Below, one piece after another: positions 6,455-12,015 of a stretch of DNA of 16,470 nt. This stretch comes from Lachnospiraceae bacterium UBA5895 (lineage in GTDB: Bacteria; Bacillota; Clostridia; Lachnospirales; Lachnospiraceae): the NCBI GenBank assembly GCA_002431915.1, contig DJEP01000038.1:1-16470 (forward strand). Reading direction: 5' to 3'. Below the pieces are notes generated by a model, which saw only the letters and a program-made list of their open reading frames with translations, had not been told where the DNA came from and searched no databases. Made by a program: the position numbers and the translations under genes. Each line of letters opens with the position of its first letter. Position 1 is the first letter of the stretch.

Positions 6455-6994
6455 ATGAGAATCGGAATGGGATATGATGTACACCGTCTGGTGGAGGGAA
6501 GAGACCTCATCATCGGCGGCGTGAAAATACCTTATGAAAAGGGACTTCTGGGACATTCGGATGCGGATGTCCTGCTCCATGCGATCATGGATGCACTGCT
6601 GGGAGCAGCGGCGCTGGGAGATATCGGGAAACATTTCCCGGATACGGATCCCGCGTACAAGGGCATTTCTTCCATAAAATTATTGGAAAAAGTGGGCGAA
6701 CTGCTGGAAGAGAATCACGTGTTTATCGAAAATATTGATGCAACGATCATTGCGCAGGCACCGAAGATGCGTCCCCACATTGACACCATGCGAGAAAATA
6801 TCGCAAAGGCTCTGTTGATCGATATCGGACAGGTCAATGTGAAAGCTACCACCGAGGAAGGACTGGGATTCACCGGCAGCGGAGAAGGAATTTCTTCTCA
6901 GGCGATCTGTCTGGTGACCACACCTTTTGATCTCACAGCACAGGCGGTGCAGGGCGGCTGCGGAAGCTGCGGCGGATGCCCGAAGAGCCGATAA
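6455..6994 (+). CDS. ispF: 2-C-methyl-D-erythritol 2,4-cyclodiphosphate synthase
   Basis: IspF turns CDP-methylerythritol 2-phosphate into the 2,4-cyclodiphosphate with release of CMP, in the cytoplasmic MEP route to isoprenoids. The 179 residues show the metal site Asp8/His10 (GYDVHRL) and His42 (LLHAIMDALLGA), the GDIGKHFPDTD loop (56-65), and the conserved end block KATTEEGLGFTGSGEGI (130-146). The start at 6455 is fixed by GGAAAGG 8 bases upstream and by the family N-terminus MRIGMGYDVH; a longer frame from 6332 is rejected. The usual length is about 158; here about 20 extra residues end in CGSCGGCP (Cys169, 172, 175). In Bacillus, ispF lies just upstream of gltX-cysE-cysS; here only a repressor gene separates it from cysE. 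Confidence 0.97.
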   Translation: MRIGMGYDVHRLVEGRDLIIGGVKIPYEKGLLGHSDADVLLHAIMDALLGAAALGDIGKHFPDTDPAYKGISSIKLLEKVGELLEENHVFIENIDATIIAQAPKMRPHIDTMRENIAKALLIDIGQVNVKATTEEGLGFTGSGEGISSQAICLVTTPFDLTAQAVQGGCGSCGGCPKSR

Positions 6995-7012
6995 TTTCAG
7001 AAAAATAACAAC

Positions 7013-7041
7013 TTGACAAATAGGTCGATAAGATATAGACT
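7013..7041 (+). promoter_or_regulatory. Promoter of the BlaI-like regulator gene
   Basis: TTGACA (7013-7018), 17-bp spacer, TAGACT (7036-7041). The -10 box lies inside the first palindromic operator and the expected start near 7048 lies between the two operators, so a repressor bound there would block transcription. Confidence 0.75.
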
Positions 7042-7042
7042 T
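7022..7042 (+). promoter_or_regulatory. Operator 1 (palindrome over the -10 box)
   Basis: AGGTC (7022-7026), 11 bases, GACTT (7038-7042): an imperfect palindrome matching operator 2 in arms and spacer length. It covers the spacer and -10 region of the promoter. Most likely the autoregulatory site of the downstream BlaI-type protein; this is inference from position and symmetry. Confidence 0.65.
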
Positions 7043-7053
7043 TAATTAGAAAA

Positions 7054-7074
7054 AGGTCTGTATACTATCGACCT
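7054..7074 (+). promoter_or_regulatory. Operator 2 (palindrome after the start site)
   Basis: AGGTC (7054-7058), 11 bases, GACCT (7070-7074), extended by A/T to AAAGGTC/GACCTTT. Its centre is 32 bases from that of operator 1, close to three helical turns, so two dimers would sit on the same face of the DNA. It lies in the 5' leader of the regulator mRNA. Confidence 0.65.
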
Positions 7075-7126
7075 TTTATGATATGGGAAAATGAAATAAA
7101 CAAGAAGGATACAAGGAGGAACGGAA

Positions 7127-7480
7127 ATGTATCAGATGACGGAGACGGAATATAAATTTGCAGAGCTGATCTGGGAGGAGGAACCCATCGGTTCCGGAGA
7201 ACTGGTAAAACAGTGTGCGGAGAAGTTCGGCTGGAAGAAATCCACCACCTATACGTTTATCAAAAAGCTGTGTGAGAACGGTATTTTCAAAAAGGAGAAT
7301 GCCATCGTATCTTCAGTTCTGAACAAAGAGGAATATCACAGAGCCCAGGGGGAGGCTTTCGTGGAGAAGGCTTACGGCGGCTCGCTTCCGAAGATGATCG
7401 CTGCATTTATCCAGAGCAAGAAGCTCAGCGCAGCGCAGATCGCAGAGATCGAAGCCATGATTGAGGATTATAAGGGGTAG
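7127..7480 (+). CDS. BlaI/MecI/CopY-family transcriptional repressor
   Basis: 117 residues with a strong AAGGAGG 7 bases before the ATG. The N-terminal winged helix (about 4-75) shows the family pattern: TETEYKFAELIWEEEPIGSGEL, then the recognition-helix region WKKSTTYTFIKKLCENGIF. The C-terminal part (about 85-117) is the helical dimerisation region. Relatives repress beta-lactamase, mecA, copper or autolysis genes and are often inactivated by a BlaR1-type M56 peptidase encoded next door. No such sensor is present here; the neighbours are ispF and the cysE operon. Two palindromes at its own promoter point to autoregulation. The signal and other targets are unknown. It occupies the place held by gltX in Bacillus. 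Confidence 0.9.
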   Translation: MYQMTETEYKFAELIWEEEPIGSGELVKQCAEKFGWKKSTTYTFIKKLCENGIFKKENAIVSSVLNKEEYHRAQGEAFVEKAYGGSLPKMIAAFIQSKKLSAAQIAEIEAMIEDYKG

Positions 7481-7483
7481 GGG

Positions 7484-7512
7484 TTGACAAAACCCGCATT
7501 TTTGCATATCTT
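7484..7512 (+). promoter_or_regulatory. Promoter of the T-box/cysE operon
   Basis: TTGACA (7484-7489), 17-bp spacer, TATCTT (7507-7512), starting 4 bases after the regulator's stop codon. The start would be near 7519, ahead of the T-box leader. The -35 box also lies in a small GGGTT/AACCC hairpin (7481-7495) followed by TTTTT (7499-7503), a possible weak terminator of the regulator gene. Confidence 0.75.
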
Positions 7513-7539
7513 ATTTAGTAGGAATTATCATATATTCAG

Positions 7540-7824
7540 TAAAGGCATGGAGCAGGAAAAGTACTTTTCGGTGGGACGCCAGAGAGAAGCCGCAGATAGC
7601 TGGGAGCGGTTTTCGCCTGAGGAAAAGGAAGTGCGCCTGTGAGCTGATCCGGGGAACAGACATAAGTATCCGGATCCGGTAAGCACCCGTTATGTGCATG
7701 ACGTAGAACGCCAGGTGCTATACACCGGGCGTAGAATGTCAGAGTGAAGGGCATTGCCCCTTAAGTAGAGTGGAACCGCGGATAAATTCGTCTCTAAGAG
7801 AAGAGTTTGTTCGCGGTATTTTTT
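7540..7824 (+). promoter_or_regulatory. T-box riboswitch, predicted tRNA-Cys specific
   Basis: The leader carries the conserved T-box AGAGTGGAACCGCGG (7767-7781), whose TGG is read by the NCCA end of uncharged tRNA. Upstream is a stem I region with AGAGAG near 7581, a CCGC/GCGG arm, and GGAAG followed by TGC (7632-7634), a cysteine codon in the expected place of the specifier; a GGGC/GCCC hairpin (near 7749-7760) precedes the antiterminator. Uncharged tRNA-Cys would stabilise the antiterminator and allow transcription of cysE-cysS and the genes beyond. The T-box call is certain; the exact specifier was picked by eye and is supported by the downstream genes. Confidence 0.93.
7775..7824 (+). 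terminator. Regulated terminator of the T-box leader
   Basis: ACCGCG (7775-7780) pairs with CGCGGT (7812-7817) at the base of a long hairpin running through 7781-7811, followed by TTTTTT (7819-7824). The 5' arm includes half of the T-box sequence, so terminator and antiterminator exclude each other. Confidence 0.92.
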
Positions 7825-7862
7825 GAGTCTGAATAGTCGAAGTATATTTTAGAGGTGAGAAC

Positions 7863-8579
7863 ATGGGCATCATCAAAAATTTAAAAGAAGAAGTCCGCAT
7901 TATCAGGGAACGTGATCCGGCGATCCATTCCTCCATGGAGGTTCTGCTGTATCCCAGTTTCAAGGTCATGATCCATTACCGCCTGGCACATAAGCTGTAC
8001 CTGAGCGGACATTATTTTTGGGCGAGATATATCTCCCAGCGCGGTGTGCGCAAGACCGGTATCGAGATCCATCCCGGAGCACAGATCGGCAAGGGATTTT
8101 TCATTGATCACGGTAACGGTGTCATCATCGGTGAGACCACCATCATCGGCGATAATGTGACGCTGTATCAGGGCGTGACCCTGGGAGGTACCGGTAAGGA
8201 GCACGGCAAACGTCACCCCACCATCGGCAACAACGTTATGATCAGTGCAGGAGCGAAAGTCCTGGGATCCTTTACCATCGGGGATAATTCCAAGATCGGT
8301 GCCGGAAGCGTAGTCCTGAGCGAAGTGCCGCCCGGATCCACGGTAGTGGGTGTGCCGGGACGCGTGGTGAAGCGTAATAACGCAAGCCTCCCCCAGGAGA
8401 CCATGAACCAGACGGATCTCCCCGATCCGGTACGGGAGGACATCACGGTATTGCAGCGTGAGAATTCCGAACTGACCAACCGGGTACTGGAAATGGAAGA
8501 TGAATTAAAGCAGCTGCGCAGGCTGGTGGTAATGAGTGAAGGAGCCGAAGCACAGATGAAAAAAGAAGATCAGAATTAA
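7863..8579 (+). CDS. cysE: Serine O-acetyltransferase
   Basis: Transfers acetyl from acetyl-CoA to L-serine, giving O-acetylserine, the carbon skeleton for cysteine synthesis. 238 residues, with AGAGGTGAG before the ATG. The left-handed beta-helix of hexapeptide repeats spans about 65-165 and holds the family signature IHPGAQIGKGFFIDHGNGV (catalytic His83; Glu68 at the position of the helping acid), GETTIIGDNV and TLGGTGKEHGKRHPTIG. It is of the short SAT type without the long N-terminal domain of E. coli CysE. After the beta-helix there is a less usual tail of about 60 residues with a predicted coiled coil (ITVLQRENSELTNRVLEMED), perhaps for oligomer or CysK contact. First gene of the T-box operon; cysS starts 29 bases later. 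Confidence 0.96.
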   Translation: MGIIKNLKEEVRIIRERDPAIHSSMEVLLYPSFKVMIHYRLAHKLYLSGHYFWARYISQRGVRKTGIEIHPGAQIGKGFFIDHGNGVIIGETTIIGDNVTLYQGVTLGGTGKEHGKRHPTIGNNVMISAGAKVLGSFTIGDNSKIGAGSVVLSEVPPGSTVVGVPGRVVKRNNASLPQETMNQTDLPDPVREDITVLQRENSELTNRVLEMEDELKQLRRLVVMSEGAEAQMKKEDQN

Positions 8580-8608
8580 AACAGAATTAGAATCAGAAAG
8601 GATAAATT

Positions 8609-10024
8609 ATGAGCATTCAAATCTACAACACCTTAAGCAAGAGAAAAGAAGAATTTAAGCCCTTAGAGCCCGGCAAGGTAAAAATGTATGTCTGCGGACC
8701 TACCGTATACAACCTGATCCACATCGGCAATGCCCGCCCTATGATCGTATTCGATACCGTGCGTCGTTACATGGAGTACAAGGGTTACGAAGTGAATTAT
8801 GTATCCAACTTCACGGACGTGGATGACAAGATCATCAAAAAAGCCAATGAAGAGGGCGTGGATCCCAGCGTGATCTCCGAGCGTTATATTGCAGAGTGCA
8901 AAAAGGACATGGAAGGGATGAATATCAAACCCGCCACCAAAAATCCCAAGGCTACCGAGGAGATCGGCGGCATGCTGGATATGATCCAGACGCTGATCCA
9001 TAAGGGGCATGCATATGTCGCAGCGGACGGTACCGTATATTTCCGAACCAGAAGCTTCAAGGACTACGGCAAACTGTCCCACAAGAATCTGGATGACCTC
9101 CAGGGTGGCAATCGTTCTCTGTTAGTATCCGGTGAGGATCAGAAGGAAGATCCCCTGGATTTCGTACTGTGGAAGCCGAAAAAAGAAGGCGAGCCTTACT
9201 GGGATTCCTGCTGGTGTCAGGGACGCCCCGGCTGGCACATTGAGTGTTCTGTTATGAGCAAGCGTTATCTCGGTGATGAGATTGATATTCATGCCGGTGG
9301 CGAAGATCTGATCTTCCCTCATCATGAGAATGAGATTGCACAGTCCGAGGCAGCCAATGACAAGCCTTTTGCAAAATACTGGATGCACAACGCCTTCCTG
9401 AACATTGACAACCGCAAGATGTCCAAGTCTCTGGGCAACTTCTTTACTGTCCGGGAGATCTCCGAAAAGTATGATCTTCAGGTGCTCCGTTTCTTCATGC
9501 TGTCCGCACATTACAGAAGCCCGCTGAATTTCAGCGCCGATTTAATGGAGGCTGCGAAGAACGGCTATGAGAGAATTGTTACCAGCGTGGACAATCTGAA
9601 GTTTTTGCTGGAAAAGGCAGCAGATACCGAAATGACCGAGGAAGAGAAGAAATTACTTACCGAGGCGCAGGGCTTTGAGACCAAATTCGACGAAGCCATG
9701 GACGATGATTTCAACACTGCCGATGCACTGGCAGCCATTTTTGAACTGGTAAAATTCGTCAACTCCAATGCAAACGCTGAGAGCAGCAAGGCATTCCTGG
9801 AAGCATTGAAGCAGGAGATCGTGACCCTGTCCGATATCTGCGGACTGATCGTAGACAAGAAAGCAGAAATGTTAGACAGCGATATCGAGGCACTGATCGA
9901 GGAACGTCAGGCAGCCAGAAAGGCGAAGAACTTCGCAAGAGCTGACGAGATCCGTGATGAATTGTTAGCCAAGGGCATCGTGCTGGAAGATACCAGAGAG
10001 GGTGTAAAATGGAAGAGAGCATAA
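8609..10024 (+). CDS. cysS: Cysteinyl-tRNA synthetase
   Basis: Charges tRNA-Cys with cysteine. 471 residues, a normal length for the class Ia monomeric enzyme. Zinc ligand Cys29 lies in VCGPTVYN; the HIGH motif appears as HIGN (38-41); the WHIECSVMS and HAGGEDLIFPHHENE blocks complete the zinc and editing-free cysteine site; KMSKS is at 270-274 (NRKMSKSLGN). The C-terminal helical bundle and tRNA-binding end follow. AGAAAGGA is upstream of the ATG. The gene lies within the tRNA-Cys-sensing T-box operon, so loss of charged tRNA-Cys would raise its own expression. Its 3' end overlaps mrnC by 16 bases in another frame. Confidence 0.98.
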   Translation: MSIQIYNTLSKRKEEFKPLEPGKVKMYVCGPTVYNLIHIGNARPMIVFDTVRRYMEYKGYEVNYVSNFTDVDDKIIKKANEEGVDPSVISERYIAECKKDMEGMNIKPATKNPKATEEIGGMLDMIQTLIHKGHAYVAADGTVYFRTRSFKDYGKLSHKNLDDLQGGNRSLLVSGEDQKEDPLDFVLWKPKKEGEPYWDSCWCQGRPGWHIECSVMSKRYLGDEIDIHAGGEDLIFPHHENEIAQSEAANDKPFAKYWMHNAFLNIDNRKMSKSLGNFFTVREISEKYDLQVLRFFMLSAHYRSPLNFSADLMEAAKNGYERIVTSVDNLKFLLEKAADTEMTEEEKKLLTEAQGFETKFDEAMDDDFNTADALAAIFELVKFVNSNANAESSKAFLEALKQEIVTLSDICGLIVDKKAEMLDSDIEALIEERQAARKAKNFARADEIRDELLAKGIVLEDTREGVKWKRA

Positions 10025-10449
10025 CCCTCCTTACGAAAATAAAGGAAGCATTTGCCTGTGAGGGGCAGGATGTCCGGGCATATTCTCCGCTGACATTAGC
10101 CTACATCGGAGACGGGATCTATGAACTGGTGATCCGCAGTGTGGTGGTGGAGAGAGCCAACCGTTCTGTCAATGATCTGCATAAAAAGACGACGCGCTAC
10201 GTGAAAGCACCGGCACAGTCCGCCATGATCGAGGCGCTGCTTCCGGAGTTGACAGAGGACGAGGAAGCGGTGTACCGCAGAGGACGCAATGCCAAATCCT
10301 GCACCACGGCGAAAAATGCTTCCGTGGCAGACTACCGCAGAGCCACCGGATTTGAGACGCTGATGGGGTATCTGTACCTGACGGGACAGACGGACCGTAT
10401 GCTGCAGTTGATCAAAGACGGCATTCGTCTGGCAGGAATGGAACTGTGA
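10009..10449 (+). CDS. mrnC: Mini-ribonuclease III
   Basis: A ribonuclease III-like protein without a double-stranded RNA-binding domain. In Bacillus, Mini-III matures the ends of 23S rRNA. 146 residues. The signature LAYIGDGIYELVIR (30-43, with Asp35) and a second acidic part ATGFETLMGYLYLTG (112-126, Glu116) form the catalytic site. The ATG overlaps the end of cysS by 16 bases, with GAGAGGGTG just upstream, suggesting translational coupling. The position between cysS and rlmB matches Bacillus. Confidence 0.95.
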   Translation: MEESITLLTKIKEAFACEGQDVRAYSPLTLAYIGDGIYELVIRSVVVERANRSVNDLHKKTTRYVKAPAQSAMIEALLPELTEDEEAVYRRGRNAKSCTTAKNASVADYRRATGFETLMGYLYLTGQTDRMLQLIKDGIRLAGMEL

Positions 10450-10461
10450 CGGAACAGTTCC
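10440..10461 (+). other. Small hairpin at the mrnC stop codon
   Basis: GGAACTG (10440-10446) pairs with CAGTTCC (10455-10461); the stop TGA is in the loop. No T-run follows, so it is not a terminator. It may tune the mRNA between mrnC and rlmB, or may be chance. Confidence 0.3.
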
Positions 10462-10530
10462 GGAGGAAACCTGTGAGAACGCCTTTGACTGCCGCAGGAG
10501 CGGTATATTTTCACAATAGAAAGGACAAGC

Positions 10531-11274
10531 ATGGGATATCAGGAATTTACCATAGAGGGCAGAAATGCTGTAATCGAGGCCTATCGTTCGGGCAAACCCA
10601 TTGACAAGCTGTTCATTCTGGACGGCTGTCAGGACGGTCCGATGATGACCATTAAGAGAGAAGCAAAAAAACATGACACATTAGTAAAATACGTGACCAA
10701 GGAGTGCCTGGATCAGTTATCCGAGACCGGAAAACATCAGGGCGTCATCGCCTATGCAGCGGCTTATGAGTACGCAGAGGTGGACGACATCCTGGAAGCA
10801 GCGAAGAAAAAGGGCGAGCCGCCTTTTATTTTCCTGCTGGATAATATCGAGGATCCCCATAACCTGGGCGCTATTATCCGTACCGCCAATCTGGCAGGTG
10901 CCCATGGTGTCATCATCCCGAAGAACCGTGCAGCCGGACTGACCGCTACGGTAGCAAGAACTTCCGCCGGAGCACTGAACTATACACCGGTGGCAAAGGT
11001 GACGAACCTGGCGAAGACCATCGAAGACCTGAAAAAGGAAGGTCTGTGGTTCGTGTGTGCGGATATGGGCGGCACGACCATGTATGATCTGGATCTGAAG
11101 GGCCCGATCGGTCTGGTCATCGGCAACGAGGGCGAGGGCGTGGGACGTCTGGTGAAGGAAAAATGCGATATGGTGGCATCCATTCCCATGAAGGGAGATA
11201 TTGATTCCCTCAATGCTTCCGTGGCAGCGGGCGTACTGGCTTATGAGATCGTACGTCAGAGACTGCAGGCATAG
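10531..11274 (+). CDS. rlmB: 23S rRNA 2'-O-methyltransferase, TrmH/RlmB family
   Basis: A SPOUT-class methyltransferase, expected to methylate a ribose (G2251 by E. coli numbering) in 23S rRNA using S-adenosylmethionine. 247 residues. The N-terminal substrate-binding domain begins with EGRNAVIEAY (9-18). The three SPOUT motifs are NIEDPHNLGAIIRTAN (105-120), VIGNEGEGVGRLV (197-208) and SLNASVAAGVLAYE (226-239). AGAAAGGA lies before the ATG. It sits 81 bases after mrnC, so two 23S rRNA maturation enzymes are adjacent. The exact modified base is inferred from family and synteny. Confidence 0.94.
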   Translation: MGYQEFTIEGRNAVIEAYRSGKPIDKLFILDGCQDGPMMTIKREAKKHDTLVKYVTKECLDQLSETGKHQGVIAYAAAYEYAEVDDILEAAKKKGEPPFIFLLDNIEDPHNLGAIIRTANLAGAHGVIIPKNRAAGLTATVARTSAGALNYTPVAKVTNLAKTIEDLKKEGLWFVCADMGGTTMYDLDLKGPIGLVIGNEGEGVGRLVKEKCDMVASIPMKGDIDSLNASVAAGVLAYEIVRQRLQA

Positions 11275-11294
11275 GAGAATTATAAGGGGAAGAC

Positions 11295-11936
11295 ATGACA
11301 GAGCATTTCAAGTATGAAGATATGACAGATGAGGAACTCATCGACCAGCTGCGGGAAGGCGACAGGCAGGTGATGGACTACATCTGTAACAAGTATAAAA
11401 ACCTGGTGCGCAGCAAGGCAAAATCCATGTATATCCTGGGCGGTGACAGCGAGGATCTGATCCAGGAGGGGATGATCGGGCTGTTCAAGGCAGTGCGGGA
11501 TTATGACTGCGGCAGAGATGCCAGCTTTTACACTTTTGCGGATCTGTGCATCAGCAGACAGATGTATACGGCGGTGCAGGCATCCAAACGTCTGAAGCAT
11601 ACCCCATTAAATACCTATGTCTCTCTGGACAGTCATGGACGGACAGAAGAGGACAGGGATCTGGAGACACAGACACTGGCGGAACTTCTGGCAGATAAGA
11701 CCGGCAGGAATCCCGAGGAACTGTTCCTGGATAAGGAGCGGGTAGCTTATTTGGAGAAAAAGATCGCCACAGAGCTGAGTGAGCTGGAACATCAGGTACT
11801 GGACCTCTATATTACGGGAATGAGTTACACGCAGATCGCGAAGGTACTCAGGAGGAGTGAGAAGGCAACAGAAAATGCGCTGACCCGGGCAAAGCAGAAA
11901 ATCCGCGGTTTTCTAAGCAGTGAATCGCAATTTTAG
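11295..11936 (+). CDS. sigH: RNA polymerase sigma factor SigH
   Basis: Sigma-70 family factor of the sigma-H (Spo0H) type, which in Bacillus directs early sporulation and transition-state genes. 213 residues, against about 218 in B. subtilis. Region 2 is visible at 51-90 (DSEDLIQEGMIGLFKAVRDY) and region 4 at about 161-205, with the helix-turn-helix SYTQIAKVLRRSEKATENAL. AAGGGGAAG lies before the ATG, only 20 bases after rlmB. The Bacillus order is rlmB-rae1-sigH; the rae1 gene is absent here. It suggests a spore former or a descendant of one. No terminator is seen before the RND gene 79 bases downstream, but a separate promoter there is not clear either. Confidence 0.95.
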   Translation: MTEHFKYEDMTDEELIDQLREGDRQVMDYICNKYKNLVRSKAKSMYILGGDSEDLIQEGMIGLFKAVRDYDCGRDASFYTFADLCISRQMYTAVQASKRLKHTPLNTYVSLDSHGRTEEDRDLETQTLAELLADKTGRNPEELFLDKERVAYLEKKIATELSELEHQVLDLYITGMSYTQIAKVLRRSEKATENALTRAKQKIRGFLSSESQF

Positions 11937-12015
11937 ATTTATTTAATGGATTTTTGTGATCGATTAGTGGTAACATACTACACAGATGTTTACTTAGGAA
12001 AGGCGCAGAAGCATT

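Noticed and set aside
10473..10604. GTG-started 43-residue frame with a good GGAGG site between mrnC and rlmB
   Set aside because: It overlaps the rlmB start in another frame and has no recognisable protein character; a leader-peptide role cannot be excluded but has no support.
11937..12015. Promoter or terminator between sigH and the RND gene
   Set aside because: ATCGCAA (11924-11930) can pair with TTGTGAT (11954-11960), but there is a 23-nt loop and no T-run. The TTGTGA/ACTACA pair is too poor to call a promoter.
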